Positions 28,118 to 35,834 of a stretch of DNA of 35,959 nt are shown piece after piece; the stretch's first letter is position 1, and each line of letters starts with the position of its first letter. The notes beneath the pieces are model-generated. The model was not told the origin of the DNA. It made no database searches and was given only the letters and a program-made list of their open reading frames with translations. The translations under genes were made by a program, and so were the position numbers. This DNA is from Symbiodinium natans (lineage: Eukaryota; Sar; Dinophyceae; Suessiales; Symbiodiniaceae), in the NCBI GenBank assembly GCA_905221605.1, contig CAJNDS010001083.1:1-35959 (forward strand), written 5' to 3'.

Positions 28118-28233
28118 ATGATGTCAGGTTTCTCCCTGTACCTCCCGCTCGCGCTGTCGGCTGCCATCCTCCTCGCCGGGCTGCTGGCACGGCTCGCGCT
28201 GGGGCGCCGGGGCTTTCAAGTTCTCGTTTTGAG
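28118..28233 (+). CDS. Candidate signal/anchor exon
   Basis: Two ATGs open 38 codons plus two bases: MMSGFSLYLPLALSAA, ILLAGLLARLALGRRGF, then QVLVL. A 22-residue hydrophobic stretch followed by basic residues looks like a signal anchor or transmembrane helix. AAACCTAG upstream could be an acceptor, so it may be internal. Donor GAG before GTTTAGGG; C-rich array immediately before. Confidence 0.55.
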
Positions 28234-28254
28234 GTTTAGGGTTTAGGGTCAAGT

Positions 28255-28343
28255 ACTTGGAGGTTCACGGGTACTTGTAACCCCAATTACAACTGTACTT
28301 ATAACCTACTTAGGGGACTTAGGGGTACCCTGAACCTCCAAGT
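28255..28343. mobile_element. Small TIR element, family 2, full copy
   Basis: ACTTGGAGGTTCA ... TGAACCTCCAAGT, a 13-bp perfect terminal inverted repeat, bounds 89 bp. An inverted partial copy is at 25662-25727, and fragments with CTTGGAGGTTCATGGGTACT lie near 22030 and, more diverged, near 31065-31110. MITE-like. Confidence 0.65.
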
Positions 28344-28939
28344 AGGGTCTACCATGAACCCTAAGCACCAAACCCATCTAAACTGCTAATGTTCTAGGGT
28401 GTAGGTTTCGCGTGGGGGGCTTTAGGTCGAGGGTCTAGACCGACATAGGGTTTTATGGCGTCATTTAGGGTTCACTTTGCATTTTTAGCAATTCTGGGGC
28501 GGGGTCGTTGAGGCCCCCCCCGCAAGGTCACGGCCGAACTTTGGAGGTTTGGGCAGTGCTGTTTACGGTTTTCGGTTGTTGTATCGTCTTTACCCTGAGC
28601 CCTAAACCGTTTGGTTAAAGGGCCGCATGAAAACCTCCGCCCTCGACTCCAAAAATCGCAGGGTCTTAAACCCCAAGCCTGGCTAAATCCTAAATACCTC
28701 AACCCGAAAGGGCTTTGGGTCTAGGGTTTGGAGTTTGGGGTTTAGGGTCTAAACTCTAAGCCAGGAAGATTCGTGATGAACCCTAGAGCATTTAGGGTTT
28801 AGCGTGCAGGGTTCAGGGGTCATGGTTTAGTGTTTAGGGGCTCTGGGGGGTTTCTGCTGCTTTTTGTCTAGAGGGTTTAGGCATGAGGGCTGTTTGGGGT
28901 AGAACCTGTTAGTTTCACTCGGATGAGTGGTGCTTTCAG

Positions 28940-29056
28940 TGGTGCACACGTACAGTGCCCCAAATAATTAAGGCCATACCAGGTATAACTACAGCCACCC
29001 TGCCGTCACCACTGCGCATTCACCTCCAAGCAGAGTCCCGGAGCACTAAGCCCTGA
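28940..29056 (+). CDS. Candidate exon, possibly terminal
   Basis: Acceptor GTGGTGCTTTCAG; reads WCTRTVPQIIKAIPGITTA, then LPSPLRIHLQAESRSTKP and TGA. A donor (CCAG then GTATAACT) after codon 14 would make it internal, ending at 28982. Confidence 0.45.
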   Translation, partial: WCTRTVPQIIKAIPGITTATLPSPLRIHLQAESRSTKP

Positions 29057-29149
29057 ACCCCAAACTCTAAAACCCTGAGCACTAATCCTACCGCTTCTTA
29101 GGAGAGACAGAAGTGCCTTATAGAATCCCTTCACGGTCATTTTAGTACA

Positions 29150-29610
29150 TGTATGCACATATATATATATATATATTTTTATTTATTTATTTATTTATTT
29201 ACTTATTTACTTTTTGTTTATTTATAGTTATACTTCTACTGAAACTTATGTTTCTGTTTATATATGTATTTATCTTTATCTTCACCCTTATCTGTTTATC
29301 TTTATCTTTATCTTTAAGTATATTTATCTTTATCTTTATCATTATCTTCATATTTACCTTTATCTTTATCCCTATAGTTGTAATTATATATATATATACA
29401 CATATTTATATTTGTATGCATGTTTATATTTATATTTGTATTTATATTTATATTTGTATTTATTTATATTTATATATATATACATATATATATATATTTA
29501 TATTTATATTCATATTTTGTATATGTATTTGTATTTATATTTGTATTCATAATCCTGTTCACATTTATATATATATATATATATATATGCATATTTGTAT
29601 TTTTTGTATA
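29150..29610. repeat. TTTA / TTTATATTTATC microsatellite
   Basis: About 450 bp of AT-rich TTTATT, CTTTAT and TATATA repeats. Three long plus frames read as Ile-Tyr-Phe strings and are not coding. Confidence 0.95.
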
Positions 29611-29689
29611 GAGGTGGATATCATGCACCCACTTCCCTCATCCCGCTTCCCTCATCCCGTAGGGAATTTCAAGGTTTGGGCGCACTGAG

Positions 29690-29766
29690 TTTCGGAAGCT
29701 GGCCTCGCGCAAATACCTTTGGTGCGTTGGTCCAGCAATCTTTGTGGCAGCCCCCCGGTTCGTGAA
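29690..29766 (+). CDS. Candidate exon D3, distant relative of D1/D2
   Basis: Acceptor GGCGCACTGAG; 25 codons and two bases: FRKLASRKYLWCVGPA then IFVAAPRFV. Donor GAA before GTTTAGGG. FRKLA matches the FRELA start of D2, but GLDV is missing, so the relation is tentative. Confidence 0.45.
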
Positions 29767-29996
29767 GTTTAGGGCCTATGTTTTAGGGTTTAGGGATTAG
29801 GGATTAGGGATGAGGGTTAGGGGTTACGGTTAGCATAGTAAACCCTCAGCCCCGAACCCACAACCCTAAACCCTAAACCTAGGCTTTCAGGGCTTAAATG
29901 GGTATCTTGTTTCGGGTGGTCGCATTCGGGGTCGGAAAGTTTCCTGACATTGAGGCCCTACACCTTAAACCCTAAACCCTAAACCCTAAACCCTCC

Positions 29997-30113
29997 CTAA
30001 ACCCTCCCTAAACCCTCCCTAAACCCTAAACCCTAAACCCTAAACCCTAAACCCTAAACCCTAAACCCTAAACCCTAAACCCTAAACCCTAAACCCTAAA
30101 CCCTAAACCCTAG
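29997..30113 (-). repeat. (CCCTAAA)n array with CCCTCCCTAAA start
   Basis: Three CCCTCCCTAAA 11-mers and then about fourteen heptamers, ending at the acceptor of the next exon. Confidence 0.95.
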
Positions 30114-30117
30114 CAAG

Positions 30118-30140
30118 CGCAGCTTCGACGGTGATCTCAG
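30118..30140 (+). CDS. Candidate short exon
   Basis: Acceptor CCCTAGCAAG follows the array at once; RSFDGDL plus two bases, donor CAG then GTGAGA, a consensus donor. Confidence 0.4.
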
Positions 30141-30861
30141 GTGAGATATGGCCTTCAGAACCTTGGAAGCCCATCTTTTTTTCCCTTTCTTTTTTGAACC
30201 CTAAACCCTAAACCCTAAACCCTCGACCCTAAACCCTAAACCCCTTTTCCCTTCTTTTTTGGTTCAAGTTTCCCTCATAAAGTGACCAACCCCCCCCCCC
30301 CAAAAAAAAAAAAAAAAAGGGTTTGGGGTTTTAGGGGGTTTTAGGGTTTTATGGTTTTAGGGTTTTAGGGTTTTTAGGGTTTTAGGGTTTTTAGGGTTTT
30401 AGGGTTTTAGGGTTTTAGGGTTTTAGGGTTTTAGGGTTTTAGGGTTTTTGGGTTTTAGGGTTTTAGGGTTTTAAGGTTTTAGGGTTTTAGTGTTTATGGC
30501 TACCAAGGAACCTAGCGGTCTCGATGATGAGCTCCTCCCTCTTCTTCATCATCATGCGAATGACTTTGATTTGGGTCGCGCTCTTTGAGGCCTTGGAAGC
30601 CTAGCGTTTTGCACCCTTTGCACCCTTTTTTTGGGTTCAAGGTTCCCTTAGAAAGCAACCCCAAACTTAGTCGCTGAATGAGTACACCTCGCACTTTTTA
30701 GGGATGCTATCATCCCCTAGAGGACTGAGAAAGTATACACTTATTTGGGGGGGCTTATGAACCCAGCAGCTAAGCAAGAAAGGGTTCCCTGATAGAGATA
30801 GAGTGAGATAGAGTATGGAAACCCTAAACCCTAAACCCTAAACCCTAAACCCTAAACCAAG
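30141..30861. other. Intron-like stretch with TTTTAGGG array and duplicated segment
   Basis: Contains C and A homopolymers at about 30291-30318, an octamer TTTTAGGG array (about 30320-30495), and two related segments (about 30150-30290 and 30580-30665) sharing CCTTGGAAGCC and GGTTCAAG.TTCCCT. (CCCTAAA)n at 30197-30243 and 30819-30858. No further exon seen. Confidence 0.6.
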
Positions 30862-30968
30862 AGGCCCTGATGCTCCGGCAGCTGCCCGGGAAGTTGCAGA
30901 CGGTGACCCTGATGGCCATTCTCCTGTCGTGTATCAGCTCCACCGTCCAAGCCCTTGAGGAGGAGGAC
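30862..30968 (+). CDS. Candidate exon, hydrophobic segment
   Basis: Acceptor CTAAACCAAG right after a (CCCTAAA)n array; two bases and 35 codons: ALMLRQLPGKLQTVTLMAIL, then LSCISSTVQALEEED. A 17-residue hydrophobic stretch could be a membrane helix. Donor GAC before GTTTAGGG. Confidence 0.55.
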
Positions 30969-31119
30969 GTTTAGGGTTTAGGGTTTAGGGTTAGGGTTTT
31001 AGGGTTTAGAGTTTAGGGTGTAGGGTGTAGGGTTTCGGGCTTAGGGTTTGCCAGGGGGCTTGTAAGTACAGTTATCATTGAGGTTATCCGTTCCCGTGAA
31101 CCTCAAGGTACACGTTGAG

Positions 31120-31175
31120 CACGCATTGAAATTCGGACAGGGGGGAGGCTTTCGGCATTTAAGCCGTGCTTCTGA
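31120..31175 (+). CDS. Candidate exon
   Basis: Acceptor ACACGTTGAG; 18 codons HALKFGQGGGFRHLSRAS plus two bases, donor GTAACAG. FRHL also occurs in the exon at 25822, perhaps by chance. Confidence 0.4.
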
Positions 31176-31363
31176 GTAACAGAGTGGGGGGGCTTAGGGC
31201 TTAGGGTTGAGGGTTCATAGGGTTCATAGGGTTTAGGGTTTAGGGTTTAGGGTTTGGGGTTTGGGGTTTTGGGTTTAGGGTTTAGGGTAACTACTTGTTC
31301 CGTGCAGCCTGAAAGTCTGCCGAGGTGGAATTAAGGCAATGTAGCCAGAACTAAGCATTGCAG

Positions 31364-31408
31364 TTCTAGAGGCGCTCGAAGGACAGTCCAGGGTGGAATC
31401 AGTTGCAG
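31364..31408 (+). CDS. Candidate short exon
   Basis: Acceptor CTAAGCATTGCAG; two bases, LEALEGQSRVESVA, one base, donor GTTAGGATTTAGGG. Confidence 0.4.
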
Positions 31409-31459
31409 GTTAGGATTTAGGGTTTAGGGTTGAGGGCTCCGAAACAGGAGACAACACAG

Positions 31460-31552
31460 AGGAACTGCCAAAGAGAGTGGGATAGAGGCCCTGGCCCCTG
31501 AAACTCTTCAGTCCCCGCCCGGAAAAACCATTGAACAAAGAGCAGCCGGTTG
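31460..31552 (+). CDS. Candidate exon, unknown protein
   Basis: Acceptor GACAACACAG; one base, 30 codons, two bases: GTAKESGIEALAPETLQSPP then GKTIEQRAAG. Donor TTG before GTTTAGGG. Polar, ordinary composition. Confidence 0.55.
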
Positions 31553-31585
31553 GTTTAGGGTTTCGGGTTCGGGTGGTTCCTCCAG

Positions 31586-31636
31586 CAAGGAACCGGAATG
31601 GTCACCATTGAAAACTACCCCAGAACAGTGCCCTAA
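31586..31636 (+). CDS. Possible exon
   Basis: Acceptor GGTTCCTCCAG; QGTGMVTIENYPRTVP then TAA formed by a CCCTAA. A donor ACA then GTGCCC after codon 14 is possible. Confidence 0.35.
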   Translation, partial: QGTGMVTIENYPRTVP

Positions 31637-31664
31637 ACCCTAACCCCTAATTCCCAGCCTCCAG

Positions 31665-31709
31665 CCTCATAGGCCTGGGATTTGGGCCGCTTGATTCCGC
31701 GCTTCAAGG
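31665..31709 (+). CDS. Candidate short exon
   Basis: Acceptor CCCAGCCTCCAG; one base, LIGLGFGPLDSALQ, two bases, ending at GTTCTGGGGTTTAGG. Confidence 0.4.
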
Positions 31710-31800
31710 GTTCTGGGGTTTAGGGTTTAGGGTTTAGGGTTCAGGGTCTAGGGTTTAGGGTTTAGGGTTTAGGGTTTAGGCTTATGATTCCAAGCATCAG

Positions 31801-31857
31801 GCTTTTGAGATTCCTACGTCGTACGGGCCCTGGTCTGTGTCCGTGCGCGGAAACTAA
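31801..31857 (+). CDS. Possible terminal exon
   Basis: Acceptor CCAAGCATCAG; AFEIPTSYGPWSVSVRGN and TAA. Donor TCT then GTGTCC after codon 12 is an alternative. Confidence 0.4.
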   Translation, partial: AFEIPTSYGPWSVSVRGN

Positions 31858-31922
31858 GATTCTTTTTTACCCTAAGCCCTAAGCCCTAAACCCTAAACCC
31901 TAAACCGCCCGGCAAACAACAG

Positions 31923-32016
31923 AGGACACCGAGGCAAGCGGCTCGATGCTGGCAATTGCGTCCGGGCTTCACTTCTGTGAGAGCAGTTTGTCCCCAAATG
32001 TGCCATGTCGTCTAGG
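31923..32016 (+). CDS. Candidate exon, unknown protein
   Basis: Acceptor CGGCAAACAACAG; two bases, 30 codons, two bases: DTEASGSMLAIASGLHFCES then SLSPNVPCRL. Donor GTTGAGGGTTTAGGG; C-rich array just upstream. Confidence 0.55.
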
Positions 32017-32250
32017 GTTGAGGGTTTAGGGTTTAGGGTTCAGGGTTTAGGGTTTAGGGTTGGGCGTTTAGACCGCCGAACTCCGTGCCCCCCCCCTCCT
32101 CTGTCCTAAACCCTAAGCCCTGAACCCTTATAAACCCTGAACCCAAAACCTTCAACCCAAAATCTACACCCTCAACCCTTCACCCCACACCACAACCGCC
32201 CAATCCCTTCACACCCTAAACCCTAAACCCTAAACCCTAAACACCCAAAG

Positions 32251-32324
32251 CCTGTGGGCAACGAAGAAGGCGTTGGCTGTTGCCTGTGGCTTCTCAGATG
32301 CCGTGTGCCTCAGCAGTCAAACAG
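32251..32324 (+). CDS. Candidate exon, unknown protein
   Basis: Acceptor AAACACCCAAAG; one base, 24 codons, one base: LWATKKALAVACGFSDAVCL then SSQT. Donor ACAG then GTTAAGGTTTAGG. Another frame is open across the whole segment. Confidence 0.5.
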
Positions 32325-32425
32325 GTTAAGGTTTAGGTTTTGGGTTTTGGGTGTTGGGTTTTGGGTTTTGGGTTTTGGGTTTTGGGTTAGGCTTTATCCT
32401 GGTCCAAGTTACGAGCTTGCTGCAG

Positions 32426-32479
32426 CCTTTTGGCTTGGTCTTGGGTTTTCCAGTAGTCCTCTTTTCCCCCAAAGCCTAG
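32426..32479 (+). CDS. Possible exon
   Basis: Acceptor GAGCTTGCTGCAG; PFGLVLGFPVVLFSPKA then TAG; donors TTG/GTCTTG and CCA/GTAGTC are inside. Hydrophobic. Confidence 0.35.
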   Translation, partial: PFGLVLGFPVVLFSPKA

Positions 32480-32547
32480 ACCCTTACAAGCTGCGTTAAT
32501 CATTGCCGAACGTGTTTCCTGCTCTTGTTTTTCCTAGGCTTCTGCAG

Positions 32548-32573
32548 AACCCAGGGATTTGTGATTCGGTGAG
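32548..32573 (+). CDS. Possible short exon
   Basis: Acceptor TAGGCTTCTGCAG with pyrimidine tract; NPGICDSV plus two bases; donor GAG then GTCCAA. Confidence 0.35.
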
Positions 32574-32900
32574 GTCCAAACGCTCTGCTCAGACATCTAC
32601 TACCAAAAATGGGGACACATTTTTCCAACCCTATGAAACCTACACCGCCTAAACCCTTAACCCTTAAACCCTAAAACCCTAAACCCTAAACCCGAAACCC
32701 TGCACGCCTGCTCGGCCCGCGGATGTGTCGCTGAGCGGGTAACGAATGTGGCCCTTCGGCCGTTCCAGGGTTTGGGGCTTAGGGGGGTGTTTAGGGTTTG
32801 GGGTTTAGGGTTTAGGGTTTGGGGTTTAGGGTTTAGGGTTAAGGGGCTTAGGGGGAGTTAGGTAGCTACCCATTCCCTCCTTTGAGACTCTTGCGTTCAG

Positions 32901-32988
32901 GTGCGACACCTGCTACGCCATGTTGGAGAGGAACTTCGCGCGTGAGCTCCTGGGCCGGGAGAAGAGTGCGGAGCTGTGCCGCATTATG
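32901..32988 (+). CDS. Candidate exon, unknown protein
   Basis: Acceptor CTCTTGCGTTCAG; one base and 29 codons: CDTCYAMLERNFARELLG then REKSAELCRIM. Donor ATG then GTCGCC. A CxxC pair and an amphipathic helical stretch; no family recognised. Confidence 0.55.
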
Positions 32989-33014
32989 GTCGCCTGGCCT
33001 CTAAACCCAAAAAT

Positions 33015-33187
33015 AAACCCAAAACCCTAAACCATAAACCCTAAACCCTAAAGCCTAAACCCTAAACCCGAAACCCTAAACCCTAAACCCTAAACCCTAA
33101 ACCCTAAACCCTAAACCCTAAACCCTAAACCCTAAACCCTAAACCCTAAACCCTAAACCCTAAACCCTAGCCCTAAACCCTAAACCT
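33015..33187 (-). repeat. (CCCTAAA)n array
   Basis: About twenty units, degenerate at the start, fifteen of them nearly perfect. Confidence 0.95.
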
Positions 33188-33296
33188 TGTTAGGCCTTAG
33201 GGGCCTCTTGCGGGGTAGTTTCATGGGCCCTTAGTATGGTCTCGTACAAGGGTACCCATTACATACCCCTTACATACCCTATACAAATGACTACTG

Positions 33297-33468
33297 TTTG
33301 CTTAAGCACCCCCCACCCAAAAAAACATATCAAATATTCTTCCCTATAGGGGTAAACCCTAAACCCTAAACCCTAAACCCTAAACCCTAAACCCTAAACC
33401 CTAAACCCTAAACCCTAGGGGAATAAGGGAGGTACTTATTTATTCTCCTTTGGGGGTTCTTAAGCAAA
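33297..33468. mobile_element. Small TIR element, family 1, copy 2, with telomere-like array inside
   Basis: TTTGCTTAAG ... CTTAAGCAAA bounds 172 bp. AAAAAACATAT...ATTCTTCC and AGGGGTAA match copy 1 (11705-11822). Nine CCCTAAA units (33354-33417) lie in the interior, where copy 1 has none. Confidence 0.6.
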
Positions 33469-33702
33469 TAGTAGATGAAGGGCCCTTACATCAGAACTGT
33501 AAAGGAGGTTAGGGACCATGTTCCGGGCCCTTTATATAGGGTTTAGGATTTAGGGTTTAGGGTTAGGGTCTAAAGCTCCCCTCAGAAAGGTCTACAGTTT
33601 TAAAGTTCGAGTTCGAAGCCTAGGAAATCAAACTCTCAGGGAAGTTACATGGTCCCTCAATGTGGTCCTTTGCCTTCTGAATATCCTATATAAGGGTTTA
33701 CC

Positions 33703-33703
33703 A

Positions 33704-33763
<60 letters not shown>

Positions 33764-33766
33764 GGT
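33703..33766 (+). repeat. (TTGAGGG)n array
   Basis: About nine TTGAGGG units, a homogenised variant not seen as a run elsewhere apart from two units near 13615. Confidence 0.95.
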
Positions 33767-34028
33767 TTCTAGGGTTCACTATTTAGGGTTTAGGGTTTAG
33801 GAGTTCGGGTCTCGGGTTTCGGGTTTCGGGTTTATGGGGAATGCAGCTGCGTTAAGGTCCTTTCGGGGTTACGATTCTAAGGTGGCCCCTAATATTTAGG
33901 GGAACCAAAAAGGAACAATGACTTAGAGAAGTGACCATATGGCTTAGACATATTCAGGGTTTCGGATTCTGTTGCGGTTCAGGGTTTAGGGTTTGTGAAT
34001 TTAGTATACACCCTCATTAAACACTAAA

Positions 34029-34187
34029 CCTTAAACCCTAAACCCTAAACCCTAAACCCCAAACCCCAAACCCCAAACCCCAAACCCCAAACCCCAAACC
34101 CCAAACCCCAAACCCCAAACCCCAAACCCCAAACCCCAAACCCGAAACCCTAAACCCTAAACCCTAAACCCTAAACCCTAAACCCTG
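34029..34187 (-). repeat. CCCTAAA array with CCCCAAA core
   Basis: Heptamers, about twelve CCCCAAA units (34054-34141), then CCCTAAA again. Confidence 0.95.
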
Positions 34188-34265
34188 TCCTTCCCTCCAC
34201 AAGTCCTCAAAAGTTTCCGTATCTCCTAGGCTGGTCTCTATATCATCCTCCAGGAGCCTCTAGAG

Positions 34266-34366
34266 TTGAGGGTTTAGGGTTTTAGGGTTTAGGGTTTAGG
34301 GTTTAGGGTTTAGGGTTTAGGGTTTAGGGTTTAGGGTTTAGGGTTTAGGGTTTAGGGTTTAGGGAA
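34266..34366 (+). repeat. (TTTAGGG)n array
   Basis: About fourteen units before the exon at 34394. Confidence 0.95.
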
Positions 34367-34393
34367 CTAAAAATGCAACTCTTAGGGGTTCAG

Positions 34394-34486
34394 GGCAGAA
34401 TGCCCCCTGACAAGGTCATGCTGCAGGCCTTCAGCCTGCCATGCTATGTCCTCATGCTGGCATCCTGGCCGGATCTAGCCCGTTAG
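34394..34486 (+). CDS. Candidate exon, possibly terminal
   Basis: Acceptor CTTAGGGGTTCAG; 30 codons GRMPPDKVMLQAFSLPCYVL, then MLASWPDLAR, and TAG, the stop overlapping the start of the next array. Alternatively it ends AAG/GTCATG. Central hydrophobic stretch. Confidence 0.45.
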   Translation, partial: GRMPPDKVMLQAFSLPCYVLMLASWPDLAR

Positions 34487-34615
34487 GGTTTAGGGTTTAG
34501 GGTTTAGGGTTTAGGGTTTAGGGTTTAGGGTTTAGGGTTTAGGGTTTAGGGTTTGGGGTTTGGGGTTTGGGGTTTCGAGTTTAGGGTTGAGGGTTTAGGG
34601 TTTAGGGGTTTAAGG
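34487..34615 (+). repeat. TTTAGGG then TTTGGGG array
   Basis: About ten TTTAGGG units, three TTTGGGG, then degenerate. Confidence 0.95.
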
Positions 34616-34621
34616 CTTCAG

Positions 34622-34695
34622 GCTCAGAGGGGTGCGTTATACTTGCCTATGCGGTTTAAGTGTTTAAGAGTACCGTATTTGTGGATTGCTTACAG
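34622..34695 (+). CDS. Candidate exon, unknown protein
   Basis: Acceptor TAAGGCTTCAG follows a G-rich array; 24 codons and two bases: AQRGALYLPMRFKCLRVPYL then WIAY. Donor ACAG then GTCCAA. Aromatic and basic. Confidence 0.5.
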
Positions 34696-34799
34696 GTCCA
34701 ACCTAGGTAACTCAGGGCTTTGGCTACTTGTGTTTTTGTTGTAGCTTTGGTCCCCACCCTCGGTGTGGGGCTGTTTGATTTTAAACTCAACTCTTACTC

Positions 34800-34935
34800 C
34801 TCGCTCATCCCTGGAGTGCCCAACCCAAAGTGTCCCTGGAGTGCCCAAATCTAGAGTGTCCTGGAGTGCCCAACCCCAGAGTCCTTGTGGTGCCCAACCA
34901 CTGTCCCGGAGTGCCCAGCCCCAGACTTTTTCTGA
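34800..34935. repeat. CTGGAGTGCCCAACC minisatellite
   Basis: Five imperfect units of about 22-27 bp with GGAGTGCCCAA and AGAGTCC. A minus frame across it (34944-34690) repeats GWAL-type motifs and is repeat-derived. Confidence 0.85.
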
Positions 34936-35092
34936 AATGGCCAATTTCGAGTCTACCTGAATGGAAGTAGTGCGGCGGAACGCTTGGGCGGAGGGCTAAG
35001 CCCTAAAGGTCTGGATGGTGCCAAACTTTAATCCCCACAAAGTCGGAGAGCAAGCGCCACAAACCCTGTAAACGAAGCTGTTTGATCTGCAG

Positions 35093-35173
35093 GTCTGGTT
35101 TGATTCGGACGATGCCTTTTCTGGCTTCGACATGACGACCTTCGCGCTCACCGTGGTGCCAGTGGCGCTGAAG
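35093..35173 (+). CDS. Candidate exon, unknown protein
   Basis: Acceptor GTTTGATCTGCAG; exactly 27 codons, phase 0 at both ends: VWFDSDDAFSGFDMTTF then ALTVVPVALK. Donor AAG then GTACCC. Acidic first half, hydrophobic end. One of the most convincing single exons; no family recognised. Confidence 0.6.
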
Positions 35174-35353
35174 GTACCCTTATTCCAGGCTCGCAAGCCT
35201 CGATTTGCCTGAATATAACCCTAAACCCTAAACCCTAAACCTCCTGAGCAACCCGTTTCCATGGAGGCCTAAAGGGCTCTAAGCCTTGCAAGGAGTTTAG
35301 GGTCACAGAAGAGCTTGTTACTTAACGTTAAGAGTTTGCTGTTTGGTGCCGCC

Positions 35354-35402
35354 GAAAGAGGGGGGGGGGGTTAGTTTTAGGGGGGGGGGGGGGGGGGGGG
35401 GG
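35354..35402. repeat. G homopolymer runs
   Basis: G runs of about 10 and over 20, split by TTAGTTTTA. Confidence 0.95.
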
Positions 35403-35499
35403 AATTAGTGCAGCAGCGTAAATACTTGGCAACATTAACTAACCCCTCAAAATCTGTGTAATCTTTAGGTCAATGCCCGACATACCGGCTTCTCATCAG

Positions 35500-35546
35500 C
35501 CCCTTACAAACGATAAACTTGTTCTAATGAAAAAACGGCCCCCGGA
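35500..35546 (+). CDS. Candidate exon
   Basis: Acceptor GGCTTCTCATCAG; 15 codons PLTNDKLVLMKKRPP and two bases; donor GA then GTAAGT, the best consensus 5' splice site in the window. Confidence 0.5.
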
Positions 35547-35588
35547 GTAAGTTCGTGAAGAATCAGAAGCCCAACACGGTTTTGGGTT

Positions 35589-35727
35589 TTCAGTTGAGGG
35601 TTTAGGGTCTAATAATTAGGGTTTAGGGTTTAGGGTTTAGGGTTAGGGTTTAGGGTTTAGGGTTTAGGGTTTAGGGTTTAGGGTTTAGGGTTTGGGGTTT
35701 GGGGTTTGGGGTTTGGGGTTTAGGGTT
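35589..35727 (+). repeat. TTTAGGG then TTTGGGG array
   Basis: About twelve TTTAGGG and four TTTGGGG units, followed by a dispersed sequence also seen near 27850. Confidence 0.9.
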
Positions 35728-35834
35728 CAGCATCTCAAGTCCAAGCATTCACTAGTCAAGCAATTATTACTCCAGGAAAATACCCACCCGCCCAAAGAAT
35801 CCCACAACATTAAGAAAATATTGTACTTATAGAA

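Noticed and set aside
29149-29688. A 179-codon frame and two overlapping ones
   Set aside because: They are readings of TTTATA/CTTTAT microsatellite, giving Ile-Tyr-Phe strings in all three frames.
9605-35727. Window is a true chromosome end or an assembly of telomeres
   Set aside because: Arrays occur in both orientations dozens of times, are short, and are separated by coding-like and unique sequence. A subtelomeric position remains possible, but a terminal telomere would be one long array in one direction.
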